Shown here one piece after another: positions 26,692 through 35,121 of a stretch of 64,000 nucleotides of DNA. Below the pieces are notes generated by a model, which made no database searches, was not told where the DNA came from, and saw only the letters and a program-made list of their open reading frames with translations. The stretch is taken from the NCBI RefSeq assembly GCF_030733265.1, contig NZ_JASHJI010000010.1, positions 157,836 through 221,835 of the forward strand. Direction: 5' to 3'. The DNA comes from Roseibium sp. MMSF_3412 (GTDB taxonomy: Bacteria > Pseudomonadota > Alphaproteobacteria > Rhizobiales > Stappiaceae). Position 1 is the stretch's first letter; the number at the start of each line of letters is the position of its first letter. A program made the position numbers and the translations under genes.

Positions 26692-28518
26692 TCACGCCTT
26701 GTCGAGCTCTTCGAGCTCATCGATGATCCGCTCGATGACAGACAGACCCTTTTTCCAGAAATCGGGGTCCGTTGCGCTCAGTCCGAACGGTGCCAGCAGC
26801 TCGGAGTGATGCTTGGTGCCGCCTGCCTTCAAAAGCTCGAAATACTTCTCCTGGAATCCGCTTTCGGCATCTTCGTAAACCGCGAACAACGAGTTCACGA
26901 GACAGTCACCGAACGCATAGGCATAGACATAAAACGGCGAGTGGATGAAATGCGGAATATACGTCCAGAAGGTTTCGTAACCCTCGTTCAGCTTGATCGC
27001 CGGACCGAGGCTCTCTCCCTGAACGGACATCCACAACTCACCGATCTTGTCGGCAGTCAACTCGCCGTTGCGCCGTTCGGTATGGACCTTGCGCTCGAAA
27101 CTGTAGAAAGCGATCTGCCGGACCACCGTGTTGATCATGTCCTCGGCCTTGGACGCCAGCATGATCTTGCGGGTCTGGGGATTGTCCGCCTTTGCCAGCA
27201 ATGACTTGAAGGTCAGCATTTCGCCGAAGACGCTGGCGGTCTCTGCAAGCGTCAACGGTGTCGGCGCCATCAGCGGACCGTTGTGCCCGGCCAGAACCTG
27301 GTGCACGCCATGCCCGAGCTCATGCGCGAGCGTCATCACGTCGCGGATCTTGCCCTGGTAGTTGACCAGAACATAAGGATGGGCACTTGGCACCGTCGGA
27401 TGCGCAAACGCGCCCGGAGCCTTTCCCGACCGCGCCGGGGCGTCGATCCAGCCCCTGTCGAAGAACTGCCCGGCAATTTCCGACATCTCAGGCGAAAAGG
27501 CGTCATAGGCGGACAGCACCGTCTGCTGCGCCTCATCCCAGGGAATGACCCTTGTATCCGCCTCCGGGAGCGGTGCGTTCCGGTCCCAGCTGTTCAGCTG
27601 TTCTGTTCCGAGCCAGCCTGCCTTGAGCTTGTAATACCGGTGGGACAGCCGCGGATACGCATCCCGGACGGCGGCGACAAGAGCGTCGACGACGTCCCGC
27701 TCGACCCGGTTGGCCAGGTGCCTGCTGTCGGCAATATCCTTGAAGTTCCGCCAGCGGTCGGAAATTTCCTTGTCCTTCGCCAGCGTGTTCGTGATCAGGG
27801 CGAAGGTCCTCAGGTTTTCCGAGAAGGTTTCATTCAGCGCCTGGAACGCCTGACGGCGCTTGTCCGCCGAGGGGTCGACCAGAAGATTGAGCGTCGGCTC
27901 GATCGCAAGCTTGTCGCCGTCGACATTGAAGGTGAGCGCCGCCATCGTCTCGTCGAAGAGCCGGTTCCAGGCGTTGTTTCCGGTGACTGATTTTTCGTGG
28001 AAGAGCTGTTCGACGCGGTCTTCCAGCTGATAGGGCTTGCCCTTGCGCAGATCTTCGATCCAGGGCCGGTAGTGCTTGAGCTGACCGTCATCCAGCGCGG
28101 CATCCATGACCGCGTCATCGACAGTGTTCAGCTCGAGACCGAAAAACAGCAAGTGGGAACTGGCCGTCGTGATCTGCTCCTGCACGTCGCCATAAAACTT
28201 CTGCGCCGCCGGGTCGATCGTGTTCCCTGCATAGACCAGACCGGCGAATGAAATCAGCCGCCCCATGAGATCTTCCAGGTCTTCATAAGCCCGGATCGCG
28301 GTAACCAGCGCGGACACATTGTCCTTTGCCAATTCCGCCAGGCGGCCCTTGTAGGACGCCTCGAATGTCTTCGCGCGTTCCAGGCTTTCCTTCAGGTCCC
28401 GCTCGACCTCGGGGGCATCCATGGCATTATAGAGATCGGTGAGATCCCACTCCGGCAAGGTACCAAGATCAGCGGATCCGGCGGACTGAGGCGCATGGAC
28501 TGGGTGCGGAAGAGGCAT
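26692..28518 (-). CDS. pepF: Oligoendopeptidase F, M3 metallopeptidase
   Basis: A 608-residue M3-family enzyme with zinc-binding HELGHGVHQ, the downstream glutamate region LTLAETASVFGEML, and typical PepF sequence throughout (WDLTDLYNAMDAPE near the start; TYIPHFIHSPFYVYAYAFGDC near the end). It cuts short peptides in the cytosol. The start at ATG 28518 has GGAGTTGAAA upstream; the extra 28 residues of the longer frame read into the divergent promoter. DUF3445 follows after 14 bases. Confidence 0.94.
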   Translation of the reverse strand: MPLPHPVHAPQSAGSADLGTLPEWDLTDLYNAMDAPEVERDLKESLERAKTFEASYKGRLAELAKDNVSALVTAIRAYEDLEDLMGRLISFAGLVYAGNTIDPAAQKFYGDVQEQITTASSHLLFFGLELNTVDDAVMDAALDDGQLKHYRPWIEDLRKGKPYQLEDRVEQLFHEKSVTGNNAWNRLFDETMAALTFNVDGDKLAIEPTLNLLVDPSADKRRQAFQALNETFSENLRTFALITNTLAKDKEISDRWRNFKDIADSRHLANRVERDVVDALVAAVRDAYPRLSHRYYKLKAGWLGTEQLNSWDRNAPLPEADTRVIPWDEAQQTVLSAYDAFSPEMSEIAGQFFDRGWIDAPARSGKAPGAFAHPTVPSAHPYVLVNYQGKIRDVMTLAHELGHGVHQVLAGHNGPLMAPTPLTLAETASVFGEMLTFKSLLAKADNPQTRKIMLASKAEDMINTVVRQIAFYSFERKVHTERRNGELTADKIGELWMSVQGESLGPAIKLNEGYETFWTYIPHFIHSPFYVYAYAFGDCLVNSLFAVYEDAESGFQEKYFELLKAGGTKHHSELLAPFGLSATDPDFWKKGLSVIERIIDELEELDKA

Positions 28519-28662
28519 TTTCAACTCCGGTGAGAACCTGCCTCGTGGGGCAGCAAACTTGCGATTTTCCGATATGTAGGACGCCCGGCCACCGGCGTGC
28601 AATTCAGAAAACCGAAATTTTTCATGTGGCAGGGACGATTTATTTACCCGATTGCGACCACA

Positions 28663-30285
28663 ATGGATCGAAACGAGACAATTTCAAGTGAACTGATCCG
28701 GCCCATGCAAGCAACCAGTGGTAAAATTCTCATTGTCGACGACGACCCGATTCAACGCCGGCTTCTCGAAGAAGCGGTAAAAAAGTTCGGCTATCGCTCC
28801 AAAACGGCGGAAAACGGCGTCGAGGCGATGCAGATCATGAACGGTTCGGAGGCCAGCGAGATCGACCTCATCATCCTGGACATGGTCATGCCGGAACTGG
28901 ACGGCATGGGCGTTCTGGAACAGTTGCGCGGCAACAAGAATGCGACGCCGGTCATCGTTCAGACGGGCCATGGCGGCATCGACACCGTGGTGAGTGTCAT
29001 GAATGCGGGCGCGCAGGACTTTGTCGTCAAACCCGTTGCGCCCGAACGCCTCAACGTCTCGATCCGGAACCTGTTGAAGACATCCGCCCTTGAAGACGAA
29101 ATCACCCGGTTCAGAAAACAGGCGTCCGGCACGCTGACCTTCGCGGACATCATCACGCATTCCGCGGCAATGGAGCGCGTGATCAGTCTCGGCAAACGCG
29201 CGGCCGCCTCCAACATTCCGATCCTGATCGAGGGCGAGAGCGGTGTCGGCAAGGAGATGATCGCAAGCGCGATCCAGGGCTCCAGCGATCGCAGGTCCAA
29301 ACCTCTCATCGCCGTAAACTGCGGTGCCATCGCAGAAAACCTTGTGGAATCCATTCTGTTCGGACACGAGAAGGGTGCGTTCACGGGTGCTGTCGACAAG
29401 CATGTCGGCAAGTTTCAGGAGGCCCACGGTGGAACGCTGTTCCTGGATGAGGTTGGAGAACTGCCGCAGGATGTCCAGGTCAAGCTGCTGCGCGCGCTTC
29501 AGGAAAACGAAATTGACCCGATTGGTTCCCGGCGCCCGGTCAAGGTGGATTTCCGCCTGATATCTGCCACCAACCGCCGCCTGATCGATCAGGTCAAGGA
29601 AGGGGCTTTCCGCGAGGATCTTTACTACCGGCTCAACGTGTTTCCGATCTGGATCCCGCCCCTGCGCGACCGGCGTGAAGACATCCCGGCGCTGACCCGT
29701 CACTTCCTGGCGCGGTTCGCGGCCGAAGAGGGAAAACCGCATGTCGCCGGTGTCAGAAGCGACACTGTCGCGATGCTTCAGGATTACCACTGGCCGGGGA
29801 ACATCCGCCAACTTGAAAACGCCGTGTTCAGGGCCGTCGTCCTGTGTGACGGTGCCCAGCTCACGATCAACGATTTTCCTCAGGTCGCCGCCGCCGTCGA
29901 TCAGCCGGTTCCGGAGCCCGTTTCACCGCCACGGTCACACAGTGTCCTCAGCGAACCCGTTCCCAGTCAAACTGCCGCCGGTTCGCCCGGCAACCCAACC
30001 GGCAACGCACCCGCCGGCGCACAACCGGACGAAGCGCCGGGTGTTTCAGCCTCGCCAGCCGGATTTGAGTTCGCTGCCCCCTTCGGCTTCATGCGCAACC
30101 TCGATCATGAGGGTCACGTCAGAAAGCTCACCGATATCGAGGAAGAGTTGATTCGAGCCGCCATCAATCACTATTCCGGCCGCATGACCGAAGTCGCCAA
30201 GCGGCTTGGAATCGGCCGGTCCACACTTTATCGCAAGCTCAAGGAATACGGTCTGGAAGACACGGACAAGAATGCCGCAGCCTGA
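28663..30285 (+). CDS. Sigma-54-dependent response regulator (NtrC/DctD type)
   Basis: A 540-residue activator. It has a receiver domain (ILIVDDDP near residue 22, phospho-acceptor in LDMVMPE), a AAA+ sigma-54 activation domain (Walker A GESGVGKE near 190, GAFTGA near 238 for sigma-54 contact, LFLDEVGELP Walker B near 260), and a Fis-type helix-turn-helix at about 495-530 (MTEVAKRLGIGRSTLYRKL). A Pro/Ala-rich linker of some 90 residues separates the ATPase and DNA-binding parts. No partner kinase is nearby. Starts at 28597, 28663 and 28705 are all possible; none has a good ribosome-binding site. Confidence 0.9.
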   Translation: MDRNETISSELIRPMQATSGKILIVDDDPIQRRLLEEAVKKFGYRSKTAENGVEAMQIMNGSEASEIDLIILDMVMPELDGMGVLEQLRGNKNATPVIVQTGHGGIDTVVSVMNAGAQDFVVKPVAPERLNVSIRNLLKTSALEDEITRFRKQASGTLTFADIITHSAAMERVISLGKRAAASNIPILIEGESGVGKEMIASAIQGSSDRRSKPLIAVNCGAIAENLVESILFGHEKGAFTGAVDKHVGKFQEAHGGTLFLDEVGELPQDVQVKLLRALQENEIDPIGSRRPVKVDFRLISATNRRLIDQVKEGAFREDLYYRLNVFPIWIPPLRDRREDIPALTRHFLARFAAEEGKPHVAGVRSDTVAMLQDYHWPGNIRQLENAVFRAVVLCDGAQLTINDFPQVAAAVDQPVPEPVSPPRSHSVLSEPVPSQTAAGSPGNPTGNAPAGAQPDEAPGVSASPAGFEFAAPFGFMRNLDHEGHVRKLTDIEEELIRAAINHYSGRMTEVAKRLGIGRSTLYRKLKEYGLEDTDKNAAA

Positions 30286-30521
30286 ATCGCGTCAAGATTC
30301 GGGCGGCAACTGTCAAATGGACGATTTTTTGACGCATTCTGCCCTTATCCAGCCCTCTTGCAGGGTTTTTTCCGGTTTGCGGGCGCCTCGTTGCATTTAT
30401 GCTACGATTTTCAGGCAAGCGAATTTAAGGTAAAAACTTCTTAACTTGCAGCGGATAGTGTTTGGCTCCTGCTGGGGAGCAAGGGATGGGCGTGAGCCCT
30501 CAAAAAACGGCGAGATAGAGA

Positions 30522-32318
30522 TTGCGTAACCGATTTTTTGATTTCGGCGCCGTCGATTGGCTGACGCGAACAGCGAGGCTCGCAATTGCATGCGTGGTCA
30601 CGCTTGCCTGCCTCACCACGATTGCTCATGCACAGACCCGCACCCTGAAGCTTTACAACACCCATACCAAGGAACGTGTCTCCATCACGTTCAAGAAAAA
30701 CGGTCGTTACATCCCGTCCGGCCTGCGCGAGGTCAATCGCTTTCTGCGCGACTGGCGACGCAACGAGATCACCAAGATCGACCCGGAGCTTCTGGACCTG
30801 ATCTGGGAAGTCTACCGCGAGGTCCGCGCCAGGGACTACATTTACGTCGTCTCAAGTTACCGGTCGCCTGCGACCAACAACATGCTGCGCAAGCGCTCAA
30901 GAGGTGTCGCCAAGAACAGCCAGCACACGCTCGGCAAGGCAATGGATTTCTATATTCCGGGCGTGAACCTTGCAAAACTGCGCGCGGCGGGACTGCGCAA
31001 ACAGGTGGGCGGTGTCGGCTATTACCCGCGCTCCGGATCTCCCTTCGTGCATATGGATACAGGCCGCGTCCGCCATTGGCCGAAGATGAGCAGGTCCCAG
31101 CTGGCAAAGGTCTTCCCGAGTGGCAAGACGTTGCATATTCCTTCGGACGGAAAACCGATGAAGGGCTACAAGCTGGCGCTTGCTGAATCGAAATCAGGAA
31201 AGCGCCGGTCGATTACCAAGCCGACGATCGTCGCCTCCAACAGAAACGAAAACTCGGCCCGTCGGGAACTCAATACCAGGGATCAGAACCTGACCGCGCC
31301 CGGCAAACCGATCCAGACAGCATCCGGCAGCGAAAGACCGGCTTCTGCGGACAGCAGCGGCGGCAGCCTCTTTGCAGGTCTGTTCCGGGGCGGATCGAGA
31401 GACCGGGACGAGGCGAACAAGAACGGCACGCGCAACAACAGAACCACCACAGCGCGCGTATCGCCTGTGGTCAAGAACCCGCCGATCCCGGCACCGAAAT
31501 TCAGGGCAACACCGCCGGAAACGGCCCCGGAAATCGTGCTTGCGAGCGCATCGCCAGGCGCCAAGCCGGCCCCGGCCGGACCGGTCCCGCCCCAATCCAT
31601 TGGCACAACGCCCGCTCCCAACACACTGGATGCACAACGATTTGCACTTGAGAGCGGTCAGACGGTGGCCGCAAACGAGGCGATCGACTCACGGTTCCAG
31701 GTCGCCGCCCTGCCCGGCCAGAAGCCCGACAGCGGCCTGAGCGAGGCAGCGAAGATCGCTGCCGCACAGCTTGGCATCGACGAAGCAGCCGCGCCGACCG
31801 CGGCACCGCAGACAGACGATCCCGTTGCCGCAATCGCTGCCGCGACCGGAACCGCGGCGCCCTTCCCGGCGCCTGCACCGCGCCCGGAAGCAACGCTGGC
31901 CTATGCCTCTGCGACTGCGACCCCGCCTGTCCTGAACAGGTCGCTCAGGACAAACGCGACTTCACAGCAACAGCCTGACGCTGCCCACCTTGAGGCGGCA
32001 CAGAGCGGAAATGCGCCGGTCCGCGCCCAGCCGTCTCTTTCCGGCCGGATCCCCCGTGATCAGATCATCGACCCGATGGCGGGCTTTGCGAGCCTTCCGG
32101 ACAAGTCCGAACCGACCCTGCTGTCGGGAGCGGGAACAACGCGTCATCAGAAATTTGCGCTTCTCAGCCACCCGAACCAGCGCCAACTGAAGAATGTGAT
32201 GATGCCGGGCAACCGCTTCGTGTCGGCAAGCTTTGAGGACGCGCCCTATGGCGCGCTCCGCACAGACCGTTTTGACGGGCCGGCGATCGTCGTGCTGCCG
32301 GTGCGCTACGCACGATAG
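30522..32318 (+). CDS. Secreted DUF882 / M15-type peptidoglycan peptidase with long Pro-Ala tail
   Basis: A 598-residue exported protein. A signal peptide ends near AHA (residue 37). The M15A/DUF882 domain (about 40-205) carries zinc-site motifs SQHTLGKAMDFYIPG and FVHMDTGRVRHW, typical of DD-endo/carboxypeptidases cutting peptidoglycan cross-links. The remaining 390 residues are low-complexity, rich in Pro, Ala, Ser and Thr, probably a periplasmic tether. The frame begins at TTG (30522), right where a signal peptide n-region is expected; no ATG fits. A terminator follows at 32350. Confidence 0.85.
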   Translation: MRNRFFDFGAVDWLTRTARLAIACVVTLACLTTIAHAQTRTLKLYNTHTKERVSITFKKNGRYIPSGLREVNRFLRDWRRNEITKIDPELLDLIWEVYREVRARDYIYVVSSYRSPATNNMLRKRSRGVAKNSQHTLGKAMDFYIPGVNLAKLRAAGLRKQVGGVGYYPRSGSPFVHMDTGRVRHWPKMSRSQLAKVFPSGKTLHIPSDGKPMKGYKLALAESKSGKRRSITKPTIVASNRNENSARRELNTRDQNLTAPGKPIQTASGSERPASADSSGGSLFAGLFRGGSRDRDEANKNGTRNNRTTTARVSPVVKNPPIPAPKFRATPPETAPEIVLASASPGAKPAPAGPVPPQSIGTTPAPNTLDAQRFALESGQTVAANEAIDSRFQVAALPGQKPDSGLSEAAKIAAAQLGIDEAAAPTAAPQTDDPVAAIAAATGTAAPFPAPAPRPEATLAYASATATPPVLNRSLRTNATSQQQPDAAHLEAAQSGNAPVRAQPSLSGRIPRDQIIDPMAGFASLPDKSEPTLLSGAGTTRHQKFALLSHPNQRQLKNVMMPGNRFVSASFEDAPYGALRTDRFDGPAIVVLPVRYAR

Positions 32319-32349
32319 CTTTTCGGCAAACGCATTTTCTTGATTAAAA

Positions 32350-32380
32350 AAAGAGCGGCTCAACGGCCGCTCTTTTCTTT
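32350..32380 (+). terminator. Terminator after the DUF882 gene
   Basis: Stem AGAGCGGC / GCCGCTCT with a 6-base loop, flanked by A-run and TTTTCTTT. Confidence 0.85.
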
Positions 32381-32398
32381 GACACGTGCTGGACTCTA

Positions 32399-32662
32399 GG
32401 GTACGGACCCATAAATGGCGCCGATTTAGTTTGGATCGTTTTGACCAACTGCGAGAAGTGAAAGCGCAGGAAATGTGGTTCATTTTCAAGCCTTTCGCGA
32501 CGTGGTAGATGGCCAAAACGGCCAAATCCGAAGGACGGCAAAATGACCTCACCTCGCAGCGTCACCGCGCTTGACCGGGCATAAAGCCCGCTCTACTCAC
32601 GCTTCCTCCCGAGATTTTGCCATTTCTGTCGCCAAATCGGCGTCATTTATGGGTCCGTACCC
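32399..32662 (+). mobile_element. 264-bp inverted-repeat element, copy E4, between DUF882 and gapR
   Basis: TA at 32397-32398 and 32663-32664 flank the element. The ends are perfect for 18 bases: GGGTACGGACCCATAAAT on both strands' 5' ends. It keeps the internal AAGCGCAGGAAATG and CATTTTCAAGCCTTTCGC segments in the orientation of E2. It ends 6 bases from the gapR stop, so it forms the 3' untranslated region of gapR and may act as its transcript end. Confidence 0.88.
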
Positions 32663-32668
32663 TAAGGC

Positions 32669-32935
32669 TCAGCTTTCCGGTTCTGCGGGACCGGCCATGC
32701 CGAGGGCGTGCATATAGAGGTCGAGAACGGCTTCTTCCTCTTCACGCTCGTGTGGCTGTTTCTTGCGCAGCGACACCACCTTGCGCAGGATTTTAACGTC
32801 GTAGCCGTTGCCCTTCGCCTCGGCGTAGACATCCTTGATGTCGTCGGCAATGACTTTCTTTTCTTCTTCCAAACGCTCGATGCGTTCAACAAATGCCCGC
32901 AGCTGATCTGCTGCAACTCCACCCGGATCGGACAT
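32669..32935 (-). CDS. gapR: GapR-family nucleoid-associated protein (DUF2312/UPF0335)
   Basis: An 88-residue helical protein with the family sequence [20 protein letters not shown] near residue 10 and [16 protein letters not shown]. Caulobacter GapR is a tetrameric clamp that binds overtwisted DNA ahead of replication and transcription and helps chromosome replication and segregation. GGAGAG precedes the ATG at 32935. Nothing is missing relative to the family. Its 3' flank carries a 264-bp repeat element. Confidence 0.93.
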   Translation of the reverse strand: MSDPGGVAADQLRAFVERIERLEEEKKVIADDIKDVYAEAKGNGYDVKILRKVVSLRKKQPHEREEEEAVLDLYMHALGMAGPAEPES

Positions 32936-33066
32936 GAACTCAACTCTCCTTTTTCATTTTTCTTGACGGCTCGGGGAGCCGGATCCGGGCGAATGCTGCC
33001 CGCCCGGACAGGGATACAAATGTGAATACCTGTCGCGTCGCCTATCGGACGCGACGGAACGGTTTG

Positions 33067-33363
33067 CTAGTGTTCCGGCTTGTTCTTGTCGAATGCCGCT
33101 TTCTGCTCGGCCGTGGCCTCGGTCTGGTATTTGTCTTTCCACTCGCCATACGGCATGCCGTAGACAATCTCGCGGGCATCCGCCTTCTCCAGCGAAATGC
33201 CCTTTTCCCCGGCGGCGTCCTGATACCAGTTCGACAGGCAATTGCGGCAGAACCCGGCAAGGTTCATCATGTCGATGTTCTGAACATCGGTCCGGTTCCG
33301 CAGATGATCCACAAGACGGCGGAAAACCGCGGCCTCCAGTTCCTGTTTCGTTTTATCGTCCAT
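33067..33363 (-). CDS. DUF1244 protein
   Basis: A 98-residue protein with the DUF1244 core VQNIDMMNLAGFCRNCLSNW, including a conserved C-x2-C pair, and MPYGEWKDKYQ. The cysteine pair may bind a metal, but the role is unknown. Start ATG 33363 has AAGGAA upstream. It lies 34 bases after an N-formylglutamate amidohydrolase on the same strand, a common alphaproteobacterial pairing. Confidence 0.88.
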   Translation of the reverse strand: MDDKTKQELEAAVFRRLVDHLRNRTDVQNIDMMNLAGFCRNCLSNWYQDAAGEKGISLEKADAREIVYGMPYGEWKDKYQTEATAEQKAAFDKNKPEH

Positions 33364-33397
33364 CGCAACGGGTTCCTTCAGTGTCTGTCCCAGCCGG

Positions 33398-34207
33398 TCA
33401 ATGCGCGTCGGTGCGCGAATTGAAATGCCTGATTTCCCGGCAAGCGCTCCGTGTCGCAATATCGCGCAGGATAGGCGCCAGACGTCCGGCCCATTCCATC
33501 TGGCCGGCGTGATCGGCGATCAGGTCCTGCCTCAGCTCCAGGAGAACATGCGCCAATCCGCGACAGGTTCCATGCCGGTACATGGTATCGTTTTTCAGTG
33601 CGCCGTCATAAGGCTCGTTGTCTCCGATGACAAGATCGTCCTGCGCCCTGAGGCCGCTCAGCATGGGCTCGACCGCGCGCGCATCCAGGTCCCACAGAAC
33701 CGTCGCATGCCAGGGTCTGGGCACACCGCGCCAGATCGGCGTGAAGCTGTGGATCGACACAAGGACCGGAGGCGCGGCAACGTCGATCATGGCATCCAGC
33801 GTCTGATCGATCAGATCATGATAGGGCTTGTGAAACTGATCGATGCGGAACGCTCGCTCGGTTTCATCCACACGGGCGTTGCCCGGGACAACTGCACCGT
33901 CGGACAGGCGCATGATCAGCGTCGGGTCGTCTTCCCCCCTGTTTGGATCGATCAGCAACCGGGAAAAGGTTGAAAGGCAGGCCGGCGCGCTCAGCTGCTT
34001 TGCGAGTTCAAGCGTGACAGCACGGGCACCGATATCGTAGCCGATGTGGCGCTCGAACTGCTCCGGTGCCACGCCGAGATTTCCATAGCCCGGCGGCACG
34101 GTGTTGCGGGCATGGTCGCACAGAAGCAAAAGTCCGGATTTCAGATCACCAGTCACATATTCGGTCGGCCGAAAAATCTCACTCGCTATCGCTGCTGTCT
34201 GTGTCAT
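33398..34207 (-). CDS. N-formylglutamate amidohydrolase family protein, copy 1
   Basis: A 269-residue protein with the family's LLLLCDHARNTVPPGYGNLG start, the SRLLIDPNRGEDDPTLI motif and VSIHSFTPIW, which supply likely metal-binding and catalytic residues. The family hydrolyses N-formylglutamate or related N-formyl/acyl amides; this one has no histidine-utilisation genes beside it, so the substrate is uncertain. The ATG at 34207 gives the family length; the longer frame adds 44 residues with no support. It is co-directional with DUF1244. A second, distinct copy lies at 39579. Confidence 0.85.
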   Translation of the reverse strand: MTQTAAIASEIFRPTEYVTGDLKSGLLLLCDHARNTVPPGYGNLGVAPEQFERHIGYDIGARAVTLELAKQLSAPACLSTFSRLLIDPNRGEDDPTLIMRLSDGAVVPGNARVDETERAFRIDQFHKPYHDLIDQTLDAMIDVAAPPVLVSIHSFTPIWRGVPRPWHATVLWDLDARAVEPMLSGLRAQDDLVIGDNEPYDGALKNDTMYRHGTCRGLAHVLLELRQDLIADHAGQMEWAGRLAPILRDIATRSACREIRHFNSRTDAH

Positions 34208-34599
34208 GTCTCGCTTCGTGGAAGTTTGTCGAGCGCAGAATGCGGTCGCCGAAAGCTTTACGTCAAACCGGAGGAAGAACCAAGTCGGAATCCGCAAAAA
34301 CGGCAAGATCATCCCTTCCGCGGGCCAAGTCCGCCGCATTCGAGGCGGGCGCTGGAAAACTCTGTGAATTCATGGCCCTTTCCCGTCGCCAAACCGCATT
34401 TGTATACGCTTTATTGACGGCTAGCATCTATCAGCGAAGAAACCGCCATGTTCCCGCCCCATTTCTGGCCACATAGGTGTCCTTATCGTTCCCGCGGGCA
34501 GATTTTATTGAACGGTTTCTGTAAACACGGTTGGGTGGGTGCCTGCACATTAACCTGTTAACGACGTTGACAAGACCCTGTTGTCGACGCAAAAAGCGA
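34208..34599. other. Intergenic region between the amidohydrolase and DUF1036 genes
   Basis: 392 bases with no credible gene. It should contain the promoters of both divergent genes. TTAACCTGTTAAC occurs near 34551, but with the wrong spacing for a full CtrA site. Confidence 0.45.
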
Positions 34600-35121
34600 A
34601 TGTCAGTAAAGCAGCAAAGTGAACGACTGCATATGTATGAGGTTGGGGAACGACACCAAGGATGGTCTCGGGCGCGCGTCAATGCGCCTTTGAGGGCAGT
34701 CTTGCTCGCTGTCTTTACACTGCTGTTTTTCTCAATATCCAGTGATGACGCACATGCCGATTTGCGGCTCTGCAACAAGACGGACAGTCAGGTTGGCGTG
34801 GCGATCGGCTACAAGGACAAGAGCGACTGGGTTACCGAGGGCTGGTGGAACCTCGCCTCGAATTCATGCGAGACGCTGGTTCCAGGTTCTCTGGTGTCAC
34901 GATACTATTACATCTACGCAGTTGATTACGATCAGTTCGGCGAATGGGGCGGCCGCGCATTCATGTGCACCCGCGAGAAGGAATTCACCATTCGTGGGAT
35001 CGAGGACTGTGTGGCCCGTGGCTTTGAGCGGACAGGCTTTTTTGAAATCGACACGGGTGAACAAAGCAGCTGGACGGTCCAGCTGACCGAACCCGTGCAA
35101 CAAGGGACAGGTGGGCGATGA
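34600..35121 (+). CDS. Secreted DUF1036 protein
   Basis: A 173-residue exported protein. A signal segment (LRAVLLAVFTLLFFSISSDDAHA) precedes the DUF1036 domain, which begins DLRLCNKTDSQVGVAIGYKD and has WWNLASNSCETLV and several cysteines likely to form disulfides. The function of the domain is unknown. Its TGA overlaps the ATG of pyruvate kinase (ATGA), so the two are co-translated. The start is uncertain: ATG 34600 and ATG 34633 both lack a clear ribosome-binding site. Confidence 0.82.
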   Translation: MSVKQQSERLHMYEVGERHQGWSRARVNAPLRAVLLAVFTLLFFSISSDDAHADLRLCNKTDSQVGVAIGYKDKSDWVTEGWWNLASNSCETLVPGSLVSRYYYIYAVDYDQFGEWGGRAFMCTREKEFTIRGIEDCVARGFERTGFFEIDTGEQSSWTVQLTEPVQQGTGGR

